Source of the DNA: Flavobacteriaceae bacterium
Lineage (GTDB): Bacteria; Bacteroidota; Bacteroidia; Flavobacteriales; Flavobacteriaceae
DNA length: 64,000 nucleotides
NCBI GenBank assembly: GCA_022425945.1
Contig: JAKMEK010000038.1
Span: forward strand, 1 to 64,000
Reading direction: 5' to 3'
In this document: in pieces, positions 47,949 to 56,450 of the stretch
Layout of the letters: each line of letters opens with the position of its first letter
Position numbering within the stretch: position 1 is the stretch's first letter
Notes under the pieces: model-generated
The model's database searches: none
What the model saw: the letters and a program-made list of their open reading frames with translations, nothing else
Told to the model about the DNA's origin: nothing
Position numbers and translations under genes: made by a program

Positions 47949-48908
47949 ATGAAGAAGGAACCAGCCTTTATATCCTCTTTGCAGAAAGCTTCGATGGACA
48001 AAGGGCGGACAAAATTCTTTCTAAGCTTTTTACTACTTTCGTTCATCTTTTGGTTCATTACCAAATTTTCGAAAGAATATACTGAGGTTATGGAATTTCA
48101 GTTAGAGTTGTCGGATCTTCCCGCATCCATTACACCTATTGTGAAACGCGCTCCCCAAATAGAGGTGACCTTAAAGGCTTCTGGTTTTCAATTCTTGTAT
48201 TATCAGCTGGTGGATAGTAGCTTAAAAGTTGACATGAAGAATACCTCTTTTGAGGGAGGGACAGCAACCCTTCCGCTAGCAGGACAGTTTCAGGATTTAC
48301 AAGAACAATTACTGGGCGATACCCAAATCTTGAATTTATTCCCTGCTACATTTGAATTTGATTATCAAATACAGGCCTCAAAACGTATTCCAGTTTCTGC
48401 ACCCAAATTCGAAATGGCCATAGGCTATGCTGTTACAGACGTTCGCTTTTCACCGGATAGCATTGATATTATAGGACCTAAAGAAGTATTAAAAACCATT
48501 AGCGCCTACCGGCCAACGTTTATTGAAAATCAAAAAATAAAAGCTAGTATTGAGCAGTTTATAGCGATATCACCAACCAATGAGCAAACAGCTTTTGAGC
48601 AGAACCGTGTTTTTATGCAAGTTGAGGTAGATCGTTTTTCTGAGCGAAGTTTTTTGTTGCCCATTGATACCGATAACCTTCCTTCTGATAAGGTGTATAA
48701 GTTTTTTCCAAACCACGTTAAACTTACTTTTTTAGCTCCATTGAAACAGTTAAAAAACATTCATCAGGAAGATTTTAAACTAGGTGTTAGCCCCAACAAA
48801 ATAAGTGCAACTAGCAAAAAAATACAGCTGGAGGTTTTGGCAGCACCAGACAATATCATCAAAATGCGGTGGGAGCCCAAAGAGGTAGATTATTTACTTC
48901 GTCAATAA
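47949..48908 (+). CDS. YbbR-domain protein, CdaR-like
   Basis: The 319-residue protein has an N-terminal transmembrane helix (about 24-38) and an extracytoplasmic part with YbbR-like repeats (RIPVSAPKFEMAIGYAVTD, SIDIIGPKEVLKTI). YbbR/CdaR proteins elsewhere regulate diadenylate cyclase; no cyclase gene is visible nearby. coaE starts 5 bases after its stop. Confidence 0.8.
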   Translation: MKKEPAFISSLQKASMDKGRTKFFLSFLLLSFIFWFITKFSKEYTEVMEFQLELSDLPASITPIVKRAPQIEVTLKASGFQFLYYQLVDSSLKVDMKNTSFEGGTATLPLAGQFQDLQEQLLGDTQILNLFPATFEFDYQIQASKRIPVSAPKFEMAIGYAVTDVRFSPDSIDIIGPKEVLKTISAYRPTFIENQKIKASIEQFIAISPTNEQTAFEQNRVFMQVEVDRFSERSFLLPIDTDNLPSDKVYKFFPNHVKLTFLAPLKQLKNIHQEDFKLGVSPNKISATSKKIQLEVLAAPDNIIKMRWEPKEVDYLLRQ

Positions 48909-48913
48909 AACAA

Positions 48914-49504
48914 ATGACAAAAATAATTGGACTTACTGGTGGAATAGGAAGTGGTAAAAGTAGGGTTGCATCCGCCTTTTCGGCCCTCGGCGTTCCTTGT
49001 TATATTGCAGATAGAGAAGCAAAAAAACTCATGCAAGATTCCCCAGAGGTGAAGCAAAAGTTGAGCGCTCTTTTTGGTGATAAAGCCTATCAGGATGAAA
49101 AGTTGAATAGGACACATATTGGCGATATTGTTTTTCGTGATCCTGAAAAATTAAAGGCCCTCAATGCCATTGTTCATCCCGCCGTTGGAAGGCATTTTGC
49201 ACATTGGTTAACACTTCAAGATGCACCTTATATCATCAAGGAGGTGGCTATTTTATTTGAAACCGGTGGTCAGGCCTTTGTTGATAAAAGCCTTCTAATT
49301 ACTGCACCACTAGAAGTGCGTATTCAGCGAGTAATGGAGCGCGATGGATGCTCAAAAGAAGCGGTATTGGCTAGGATAGACAATCAATGGAATGATGAAC
49401 AACGGATTTCTTTAGCTGATTTTGTATTGGAAAATATTGACTGGAGAACAACAGAACAACAAATTCAAGTCTTGCATTCACGCTTTCTATCATTGAATCA
49501 TTAA
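48914..49504 (+). CDS. coaE: Dephospho-CoA kinase
   Basis: This is the last step of coenzyme A synthesis. From ATG 48914 the protein has 196 residues, with P-loop GLTGGIGSGKSRVA, CYIADREAKKLM and EVAILFETGG. The frame extends upstream to 48869 inside the YbbR gene, which is unlikely to be used. Confidence 0.95.
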   Translation: MTKIIGLTGGIGSGKSRVASAFSALGVPCYIADREAKKLMQDSPEVKQKLSALFGDKAYQDEKLNRTHIGDIVFRDPEKLKALNAIVHPAVGRHFAHWLTLQDAPYIIKEVAILFETGGQAFVDKSLLITAPLEVRIQRVMERDGCSKEAVLARIDNQWNDEQRISLADFVLENIDWRTTEQQIQVLHSRFLSLNH

Positions 49505-49569
49505 CAAAGTCTTAGGAAAATCTCTAGAAGAATTTCATCACCTTTGTATCGCTATATTAGGTAATATTT

Positions 49570-51156
49570 ATGAAGAAATCCTACTTTTTGGCTTTAATGA
49601 TATTTATGATACTGTCTGTCACGGGTATTATCATCATTCAATGGTATTTCATCTATACGTCTATTGACAATAGAGAAGAAGAATTCTCTATGGCAGTAAA
49701 ACAGTCAATGAGCACTGTAGCGAGTGAAATACAAGAAAATGAGCTAAGGCATTACATAGAGACCTTTGATCGTTTAAAAGACTCCCTAGGCACACCAGAT
49801 AGTTCACAGTTGAGTAATTTTTTCATGTTCTATGATAGTGATGATGAGTCGAATCTATCCTCTCTATTTACCTTTGGTTTGTTGGAAGAAGATTATTCTA
49901 TTCCGTTTGCAGGAGAAGCCGGCGAGGAGATTTCTAAAGTGAAGGATATTAAAGGCATTGCTACTACACGGATTTTTAAAGAGGCCTTTGATCGAGAAAA
50001 TAATCGACGCTCCTTTTCAACCAATACCTACAAAAGAATAGAGCGTATCAACGCCTTTGACCAAGCGACTTATGCCTCCATTTTTTCAAAAATGGCCAAT
50101 ACTTTTCCTATTCACAAAAGACTCGATACACGCGAGTTGGAGTATTTGTTGAGGCGACAATTGAAAGCTCGTAAGATCAATACACCCTTTGAATTCGGTG
50201 TCTTTAGTGATGGTTTAGCTACCCGGATTGCCACCAATAACTACAAAGAAATGCAGACGGGACCAAGCTATAGTATTCCTATTTTTGATGATGATCAAGC
50301 AAGTAGTTCTTATGATTTGATTGTTTCCTTTCCGCAAAAAAACAGCTATGTACTTTCCTCTATTGTTGGGGTAGCGAGTTTGTCTTTGGTTCTGACGCTT
50401 TTGATTATTATTCTTTGTGGTATTTCCTTGTACCAAATTTTGCAACAAAAGAAAATTTCTGAAATTAAATCAGATTTCATCAATAATATGTCACACGAGT
50501 TTAAGACCCCTATTGCAACCATTAAACTTGCCATCGATGCCATTGAAAGTCCAATGATCATTAACAATAAAGAAAAGGTATCGCGTTATTTGGGAATGAT
50601 GAGAGAGGAGAATAAACGGATGCAAGATCAAGTAGAAACCGTATTAATGATTTCTCAATTGGAAAAGGGATCAACACCAATGGAATGTAGTCCGCTCGAC
50701 GCACACAATATTATTGAGGATGCCATTAGCCATGTTGCTCTAATTGTACAAAATCGTGCGGGTATAATGTATAAAAACTTGCATGCAAAGCCCTCAATGA
50801 TTTCAGCAAATAAGCAACATTTGACCAATGTGTTAACGAATCTGTTGGACAATGCCATCAAGTATTCTGAAGATTCTCCAATCATTGAAATCAGTACCTT
50901 TGTAGTTGAAAATCAGATTGCTATTGAAGTGAAAGATGAGGGAATTGGTATGGATCCAGAGACTCTTCAATTGATCTTTGATAAGTTTTACCGCGAGCAA
51001 GGTGGAAATGTTCACAACATAAAGGGACATGGTTTAGGATTGTCTTATGTCAAAAAAATCCTTAACTTATTAAATGGCACAATTCATGTTACAAGTAAGA
51101 AGGGGAAAGGTTCCTCCTTCCTGATAAAATTGCCCCTTATTGATAACCCAAACTAA
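49570..51156 (+). CDS. Sensor histidine kinase, RprX-like
   Basis: The 528-residue kinase has a transmembrane helix near 8-27, a periplasmic domain (about 30-255) and a second helix (about 262-285). HisKA follows with the phospho-acceptor in MSHEFKTPIATIKL, then HATPase_c (NLLDNAIKYSED, KDEGIGMDP, GHGLGLSYVKKI). The paired regulator starts 6 bases after the stop. The signal is unknown. Confidence 0.9.
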   Translation: MKKSYFLALMIFMILSVTGIIIIQWYFIYTSIDNREEEFSMAVKQSMSTVASEIQENELRHYIETFDRLKDSLGTPDSSQLSNFFMFYDSDDESNLSSLFTFGLLEEDYSIPFAGEAGEEISKVKDIKGIATTRIFKEAFDRENNRRSFSTNTYKRIERINAFDQATYASIFSKMANTFPIHKRLDTRELEYLLRRQLKARKINTPFEFGVFSDGLATRIATNNYKEMQTGPSYSIPIFDDDQASSSYDLIVSFPQKNSYVLSSIVGVASLSLVLTLLIIILCGISLYQILQQKKISEIKSDFINNMSHEFKTPIATIKLAIDAIESPMIINNKEKVSRYLGMMREENKRMQDQVETVLMISQLEKGSTPMECSPLDAHNIIEDAISHVALIVQNRAGIMYKNLHAKPSMISANKQHLTNVLTNLLDNAIKYSEDSPIIEISTFVVENQIAIEVKDEGIGMDPETLQLIFDKFYREQGGNVHNIKGHGLGLSYVKKILNLLNGTIHVTSKKGKGSSFLIKLPLIDNPN

Positions 51157-51162
51157 AGAAAA

Positions 51163-51867
51163 ATGAAAGCAAATAATAGACGAATACTTTTGGTAGAAGA
51201 TGACCCCAATTTTGGGAGTATATTGAAAGAGTACCTCATGATCAATAGCTATGATGTGACTTTGGCCAAGAACGGAATTGAAGGCTTCGAGAAATTTAAA
51301 AAAGAAGATTTTGATTTATGCTTATTGGATGTAATGATGCCTTATAAAGACGGATTTACACTAGCGAAAGAAATACGAGAAAAAAACGAGTCCATTCCTT
51401 TGATCTTTCTGACTGCAAAAACAATGAAAGAAGATGTGTTGAAAGGCTTTAAAATTGGTGCTGACGACTACTTGGCCAAGCCCTTTGATTCTGAAGTGTT
51501 ATTGGCTAAAATCAAGTCAATTCTTGGGCGAAGAGTTGTTTCTGTTTCCACAGAATCTGACGAAATGCAATTTACCATTGGCGATTTTAATCTCAATTCT
51601 AAATTGCGCTTACTGTCTTTTAAAAACGAGGACCCCATTAAACTATCTCCCAAGGAAACTCAATTATTGCGTTTATTGGCCCTGCATATCAACGATCTGC
51701 TTCCTAGAGAAAAAGCCTTGAACAAGATATGGCGCGACGATAATTACTTTACTTCACGTTCGATGGATGTCTATATTGCTAAACTGCGAAAATACCTCAA
51801 GCAAGATAGTAAGGTTGAAATTCTAAATATTCACGGGGAAGGGTTTAGATTGGTCGTGAGTGCTTAG
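51163..51867 (+). CDS. OmpR-family response regulator, RprY-like
   Basis: The 234-residue protein has a receiver with phospho-acceptor aspartate in CLLDVMMPYKDGF, threonine in FLTAKTMKED and lysine in YLAKPFDSEV. A winged-helix trans_reg_C domain follows (SPKETQLLRLLALHIND, RSMDVYIAKLRKYL). It is the partner of the adjacent kinase. Its tail overlaps convergent xerD by 4 bases. Confidence 0.93.
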   Translation: MKANNRRILLVEDDPNFGSILKEYLMINSYDVTLAKNGIEGFEKFKKEDFDLCLLDVMMPYKDGFTLAKEIREKNESIPLIFLTAKTMKEDVLKGFKIGADDYLAKPFDSEVLLAKIKSILGRRVVSVSTESDEMQFTIGDFNLNSKLRLLSFKNEDPIKLSPKETQLLRLLALHINDLLPREKALNKIWRDDNYFTSRSMDVYIAKLRKYLKQDSKVEILNIHGEGFRLVVSA

Positions 51868-52766
51868 TATTTGCTCCGCGGATGAAAATCGATCAATGCT
51901 TTGGTTAAATGACGTGTGTCTACATGCATGTATACTTCTGTGGTGGTGATGTTTTCATGCCCCATCATTAGTTGAATAGAGCGAAGGTCTGCGCCGTTTT
52001 CCAATAAATGTGTTGCAAATGAATGCCGTAAGGTATGAGGAGATATTTTCTTTTTAATGCCAGCATTTTCGGTAGCCTTTCGGACAATTGTAAAAATCAT
52101 TGCCCTGGTTAACTGACGCCCATGCTGATTGAGGAAAACAATGTCCTGATGTTCCTTTTTGATGGGAGTGTGGACACGAACATCATTGATGTAATGTTTT
52201 AATTGTTTTGCACAAATTCCTCCTAAGGGGACCAAGCGCTGTTTATTTCCTTTCCCGGTGACCAATAAAAGCGCGTCCTCGAAATGAATGTCCGAAATGG
52301 TTAGATTGACGAGTTCACTTACCCTTAGACCACTACCATATAGTGTTTCTAAGATGGCAGTATTTCTATGTCCAAGTGGATTACTCAAATCGATTCCAGC
52401 AATGATCTTCTCGATTTCGTTTAACTGTAATACTTCGGGTAATTTGCGTCCAATCTTCGGAGAATCGATCAAATCCAAGGGGGAATCCTCGCGATAACCC
52501 TCGAAAATAATGAAATTGAAAAAGCTCTTTAATCCAGAAATTTGTCTTGCTTGGGACCTTGGATTAACCGTCTTTGCAATAGAATAAACAAAGGTTTGTA
52601 CGTGCTCTTTCGAACAATTCAAAGGAGTGATTTTTTCATAATCTTCTTTGATATGGTCAATAAAGCGTTGCATGTCATAACCATAACTTGCAATGGAGTT
52701 TTCTGACAAACCACGTTCAAGACGAAGGTAAATTTTATAGTCGGTAAGGGCAGTTTCCCACAACAT
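51864..52766 (-). CDS. xerD: Tyrosine recombinase XerD
   Basis: The 300-residue recombinase resolves chromosome dimers at dif. An N-terminal SAM-like domain (LRLERGLSENSIASYGYDMQRF) precedes the catalytic domain with R in YGSGLRVSELV, K in GKGNKQRLV, HTLRHSFATHLLENGADLR, GHENITTTEVYMHV and the nucleophilic tyrosine in that last block. There is no adjacent attachment site or cargo, so it is housekeeping, not an integrase of an element. Confidence 0.92.
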   Translation of the reverse strand: MLWETALTDYKIYLRLERGLSENSIASYGYDMQRFIDHIKEDYEKITPLNCSKEHVQTFVYSIAKTVNPRSQARQISGLKSFFNFIIFEGYREDSPLDLIDSPKIGRKLPEVLQLNEIEKIIAGIDLSNPLGHRNTAILETLYGSGLRVSELVNLTISDIHFEDALLLVTGKGNKQRLVPLGGICAKQLKHYINDVRVHTPIKKEHQDIVFLNQHGRQLTRAMIFTIVRKATENAGIKKKISPHTLRHSFATHLLENGADLRSIQLMMGHENITTTEVYMHVDTRHLTKALIDFHPRSKY

Positions 52767-53678
52767 TTATAAACTTATTTTCATTCCTGTTCGCGCTATA
52801 TGATAGTCCTTTTGGTTCACCAACAAACTTGCTGGGCTGTCTTTTTTTAACAGTGGATTTGTATGGTTGAAGTGAATGAAATAAATCTTATTTCTTTCCG
52901 AAGCAGTTAGTTCATCAAAGCGACGCATACTTTCTTCAACAAAAGGGTGGGGAATGGCATCCATGTCTCGTCCAGGGAGCTCATCGCCGTTAAAAAAGGT
53001 AGCGTCTAAAAAGGCGTAATCGACCTGTTCAATGAACGATTCTATAGCTGTTTCCCATCTTTCCCATTTATCAATGTCAGGGATAAAGAGTGCTTTTTTA
53101 GAGGGCCCTGAAATCAGGTAGCCTACCGTTTCTGAATATTCATCTCGATGGGGGACTTGCAATGGAGTGACAGAGATGTTGCTAGTAATTTGTTCAACCT
53201 TCCCGGATTCCAAGCCTGTTAAAATGATGTTCTGATCGTTTACTAATTGTTCCCATGGGCCATTAGCGCTTAAAAAAGAAGTCATTTTCGGAAGGGCAAA
53301 AACGGGAATTTTATTTCCGCCGAGCGCTTCTTTACCCAAATAGAGTAGCCCTCCATAATGTCCCATGTGCGCATGCGTTAAAAAGACACCACCTAAAGAG
53401 GTGTTCTTTCCTCGGTTGGACAAGTCGTAGAGTTGTTCGCCAATGTCTGGTGTGGCCTCAAAAAGATAGTGACTGTTGTTGTCCTGATCAATTAGGCCAA
53501 GCGCAACAACCCTTTCTTTTTCTCCCGATTCCCAAAGGGATGTACAGCAACTTTTTTGACAGTTGATTTGGGGAGCACCCGCATCTTGGGCAGTACCCAA
53601 AACCACAAGTTGAATCGATTGTGAAAACCCAATTGCATTCAGCAAAAAGAACGCGATAACTGAAAAAAGTCGTTTCAT
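52767..53678 (-). CDS. Secreted metallo-beta-lactamase-fold hydrolase, PqqB-like
   Basis: The 303-residue protein has a signal peptide (about 1-19). VVLGTAQDAGAPQINCQKSCC and the cysteine cluster resemble the start of PqqB. The metal motif reads LTHAHMGHYGGL: the two leading histidines and the last one are kept, but the aspartate of HxHxDH is glycine. Later metal-site candidates are VPHRDE and FIHFNHTNPL. No pqq genes are nearby, so PQQ synthesis is not implied. xerD starts immediately downstream. Confidence 0.78.
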   Translation of the reverse strand: MKRLFSVIAFFLLNAIGFSQSIQLVVLGTAQDAGAPQINCQKSCCTSLWESGEKERVVALGLIDQDNNSHYLFEATPDIGEQLYDLSNRGKNTSLGGVFLTHAHMGHYGGLLYLGKEALGGNKIPVFALPKMTSFLSANGPWEQLVNDQNIILTGLESGKVEQITSNISVTPLQVPHRDEYSETVGYLISGPSKKALFIPDIDKWERWETAIESFIEQVDYAFLDATFFNGDELPGRDMDAIPHPFVEESMRRFDELTASERNKIYFIHFNHTNPLLKKDSPASLLVNQKDYHIARTGMKISL

Positions 53679-53989
53679 TAGAAGGGGAGTTCTGCTGGGA
53701 ATGAAATGGCTAGTGCTCCATCGGTGAGTTCATCCAAACGTAGTTTTTTCAAGGGTGCGTACTCTTCAGAAGCATAAAAATCAAAGGCATCTTTTCCGTT
53801 GGAAAATTCAACCAATACTGTCCAATTTCCCTCTTCTTCTCCCTCAACAATGACTCCTTTTTTGGTGGCAGAGAGGAGTTTCCCATTGTATTTATCTAAA
53901 ATGCTGAGAAAAGGAAGACCGTAGCGTTTGAAATAATCATCGTAATCTTTCACTTTCATTCGTCCAAACGAATATACTTTTTGTCCCAT
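53678..53989 (-). CDS. DUF1330 domain protein
   Basis: From ATG 53989 the protein has 103 residues of a ferredoxin-like dimeric barrel: YFKRYGLPFLSILDKYNGKLL and TVLVEFSNGKDAFDFYASEEYAPL are typical of DUF1330. No catalytic role is established. Its stop overlaps the next start (TAATG). Confidence 0.8.
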   Translation of the reverse strand: MGQKVYSFGRMKVKDYDDYFKRYGLPFLSILDKYNGKLLSATKKGVIVEGEEEGNWTVLVEFSNGKDAFDFYASEEYAPLKKLRLDELTDGALAISFPAELPF

Positions 53990-54067
53990 GTTCACTGTTT
54001 TATTCTCTCTAAATATACTCAATATTTAGCGTTTACTATGGGGGTAAATAAAGTCAAATTTTTACGG

Positions 54068-54075
54068 TATTTTTG
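54068..54075 (+). promoter_or_regulatory. -7 promoter element of aroQ
   Basis: TATTTTTG matches TAnnTTTG and ends 4 bases before ATG 54080, leaving essentially no 5' untranslated region. Confidence 0.45.
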
Positions 54076-54079
54076 TTTT

Positions 54080-54499
54080 ATGAAAATTAGTATAATCAAC
54101 GGACCGAATTTAAACCTCCTTGGTACCCGTGAACCGGGAATCTATGGAAAACAATCTTTTGTAGAATATCTTGAAGTGCTCAAGCAGCAATATCCAGCCA
54201 TTAGTTTCGACTATTTTCAATCGAATATTGAAGGGGAATTGATTGACGAATTGCACCGCGTAGGTTTTAGTTCTGATGGAATTATTTTAAATGCCGCTGC
54301 CTATACCCATACTTCTGTAGGACTAGGGGATGCCATCAAGGCAATTGATACAAATGTTATTGAAGTGCATATTTCCAATACTTTCTCTCGTGAAGATTTT
54401 AGGCATACCTCTTATATAACCCCCAATGCGAAAGGCTTAATTCTAGGCTTTGGCTTGGCTTCCTATCGTTTGGCTGTAGAAAGTTTTTTGCTTGATTAA
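54080..54499 (+). CDS. aroQ: 3-Dehydroquinate dehydratase, type II
   Basis: This enzyme dehydrates 3-dehydroquinate in the shikimate pathway. From ATG 54080 it has 139 residues: IINGPNLNLLGTREPGIYG (with the active tyrosine), QSNIEGELIDELH, NAAAYTHTSVGLGDAI and EVHISN. The upstream extension to 53981 crosses the divergent DUF1330 start and is rejected. Confidence 0.95.
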   Translation: MKISIINGPNLNLLGTREPGIYGKQSFVEYLEVLKQQYPAISFDYFQSNIEGELIDELHRVGFSSDGIILNAAAYTHTSVGLGDAIKAIDTNVIEVHISNTFSREDFRHTSYITPNAKGLILGFGLASYRLAVESFLLD

Positions 54500-54504
54500 G
54501 GAGC

Positions 54505-54732
54505 TTATTGTTTTTTAATGATTCGTTGAATCAATGCGATTACGGATCCAAGGAATATTCCCATCCCCCCAAAGAGTATGGGCATTCCCCATAATGCATT
54601 TAGAGCCAAGTAACTTCCGCTATTGATTCCGGTGTGATAGTAGTCACTGATAAATCCTCCAACGGCATATAGAAACCCTAGGACAAAACCAATGACTGTG
54701 CCTATTATACCGAAATGCTTAATTGTTTTCAT
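54505..54732 (-). CDS. Small two-helix membrane protein
   Basis: I do not recognise the family. The 75-residue protein has two hydrophobic helices (about 5-29 and 42-68) and a basic end RIIKKQ. A small polar loop DYYHTGINSGS lies between them. It sits 20 bases downstream of the alpha/beta hydrolase gene on the same strand and may be the end of that operon. Confidence 0.55.
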   Translation of the reverse strand: MKTIKHFGIIGTVIGFVLGFLYAVGGFISDYYHTGINSGSYLALNALWGMPILFGGMGIFLGSVIALIQRIIKKQ

Positions 54733-54752
54733 GTTAAATGCTACACTAAGGT

Positions 54753-55610
54753 TTATTGTTTTTTTAAAAAAGCACCTATTGTTTCGGCCACAGCTTGGGG
54801 TTGTTCATCACAAATAAAATGACCTCCATCTAAATAAGTGATATTCACTGGATGTACAAAAGCGGTTTCTACCTCCTCCAAGAATTCAGGAATAACTACA
54901 CGGTCCAATTCCCCGTGAATAATGTGACTCGGAACTTCGATTTTTTTGTTACTGTAATTACTCCACCTTGCTCGGTCGATTGGCATACTGCGATAAAAAT
55001 TCGCTCCCGTTGTTATGGTTAAGGGTTTTTTATAGCAACGAATGTATTCCAGTAGTGCCTCTTCCGGAATGTCCTTTTTAATTCCTTTGCAAAAGAAACG
55101 TACCCATACTTCTTCTTTTCCTTCTAGCAATTCCTCTGGAAACTTGGGAATGTTCTGAAAAAATTGGTACCAAGAGGAGCGGAACATATTTTTGCCCAAT
55201 GTTTGGGCAGCTGTTTTCTTTCCAGAACCATGGTTGATGATCATCATATTGATTAAAATCAATTTGAGTATAGGTTTTGGTTGCATAAGTGCCATTTCTT
55301 GCACTACCGCTGACCCCCAATCATGTCCACCTAAATTAAATTCATCAATGTTGAGTGCTGCAGCAATGGCAAAAATGTCAAGCCCTAATTGATCTTTTGA
55401 ATAGGCATCGATAGCAAGCGTTCGCTCACTATCTCCCAAACCGCGTAGGTCAGGCGCAATAATGTGATAAGCGGGTAGATGTTGGGCGATTTCATTCCAG
55501 CAGTAACTGTTTTGCGGCCAGCCATGGACCAAAATTAATGTTGGATTCCCGACGGTACCATAGCTTCGGTAGACAAATGTTCCTCTAGGGGTGACGATTT
55601 CTTTCTTCAT
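54753..55610 (-). CDS. Alpha/beta hydrolase, epoxide hydrolase-like
   Basis: The 285-residue protein has the oxyanion motif HGWPQNSYCWNE and a nucleophile elbow GGHDWGS with aspartate. The acid is near HGELDRVV and the histidine is in DGGHFICDEQPQ. An aspartate nucleophile points to epoxide hydrolases, haloalkane dehalogenases or fluoroacetate dehalogenases rather than esterases. It overlaps the upstream DUF3291 gene by 4 bases. Confidence 0.85.
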   Translation of the reverse strand: MKKEIVTPRGTFVYRSYGTVGNPTLILVHGWPQNSYCWNEIAQHLPAYHIIAPDLRGLGDSERTLAIDAYSKDQLGLDIFAIAAALNIDEFNLGGHDWGSAVVQEMALMQPKPILKLILINMMIINHGSGKKTAAQTLGKNMFRSSWYQFFQNIPKFPEELLEGKEEVWVRFFCKGIKKDIPEEALLEYIRCYKKPLTITTGANFYRSMPIDRARWSNYSNKKIEVPSHIIHGELDRVVIPEFLEEVETAFVHPVNITYLDGGHFICDEQPQAVAETIGAFLKKQ

Positions 55611-56074
55611 CTAAGGCTTGTTTTAGGCATGGGAAAGGGTTCTTTAAAGGTAAAAACTTCTTTTGATGGACCGTTTTCTTGCAGCTGAATGATTTTTCTC
55701 TTGGCATCGGAGGGTGAAGGGTATTGACCCATTGGAATCCACCACAAGGCATAATGAAATCCTGCGATGTGCTTAAACCACTCTTTTCTGCGTTTCATGA
55801 TTTCAGCATGCATACTTTGGTATACGTATTTTTTTAATCCCTCCACAGATTTCCATACAGAAATGGTGACTAGCAGTGAATTGACATCCATAGAATGTTT
55901 TGGCAAGCTAAAATCTACATCTCCTTTAAGGCGCCAAATAAAGTTTTCATCCTTTTCGGCTAGTTCATTTAATCGATCAATATTTGCGACAAAATCAGCC
56001 ATAATAGGATCGTTGATGTCCTTGGCATTCATTCTAGCAATGTTGACCTGTGCAAGTTGATGTTTTTGTCTCAT
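55607..56074 (-). CDS. DUF3291 domain protein
   Basis: The 155-residue protein begins HQLAQVNIARMNAKDINDP and has VTISVWKSVEGLKKYVY, HAEIMKRRKEWF and HYALWWIPMGQYPSPSDA, a pattern I associate with DUF3291, a dimeric-barrel family near monooxygenases. The function is unknown. It overlaps both neighbours by 4 bases, so translation is coupled. Confidence 0.78.
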   Translation of the reverse strand: MRQKHQLAQVNIARMNAKDINDPIMADFVANIDRLNELAEKDENFIWRLKGDVDFSLPKHSMDVNSLLVTISVWKSVEGLKKYVYQSMHAEIMKRRKEWFKHIAGFHYALWWIPMGQYPSPSDAKRKIIQLQENGPSKEVFTFKEPFPMPKTSLR

Positions 56075-56439
56075 GCCTTTGCGTGGAGTCCAATTTTATT
56101 TCCTTCTGTATCCATAATATGTGCCATGAATCCGTTGGGTCCTAAAGCTGTTTTTGGGAGGACTACCGCACCGCCAATGCCTTCAATTTTATCCAAGCTT
56201 GTTTGTAGGTCTTCTCCAGTAGACAGATAAATGATCGTTCCCTCGGCTGAGGGTGTGTAGTGAGGTCCCTGCATCAGGCAAGCCCCACTTTGGTTTTCAG
56301 CGGTATGGGGGAAGAAGGCAGTTTTCATACCCATGGCTTCCATGACCTTCATTTCAATGGATAAAAGTTGGTTGTAAAAAACTACTGCTCGTTCAATGTT
56401 TTCGGTGGGAATTTCTACCCAGTGGATGGTGTTTTGCAT
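56071..56439 (-). CDS. VOC family (glyoxalase-like) protein
   Basis: The 122-residue protein has a single VOC module: HWVEIPTENIERAVVFYNQLL, YLSTGEDLQTSLDKIEGIGG and a C-terminal FMAHIMDTEGNKIGLHA with the metal-ligand position. Members include glyoxalases, dioxygenases and resistance proteins; this one is undetermined. It starts 11 bases downstream of the FAD-DUF2855 gene. Confidence 0.82.
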   Translation of the reverse strand: MQNTIHWVEIPTENIERAVVFYNQLLSIEMKVMEAMGMKTAFFPHTAENQSGACLMQGPHYTPSAEGTIIYLSTGEDLQTSLDKIEGIGGAVVLPKTALGPNGFMAHIMDTEGNKIGLHAKA

Positions 56440-56450
56440 AAGATTTGGAT

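Noticed and set aside
51864-52766. Tyrosine recombinase as a sign of a mobile element
   Set aside because: Length and motifs match housekeeping XerD, and no direct repeats, tRNA junction or cargo genes flank it.
52767-53678. PQQ biosynthesis locus
   Set aside because: Only a PqqB-like fold is present; it is exported, and no pqqA, C, D or E is nearby.
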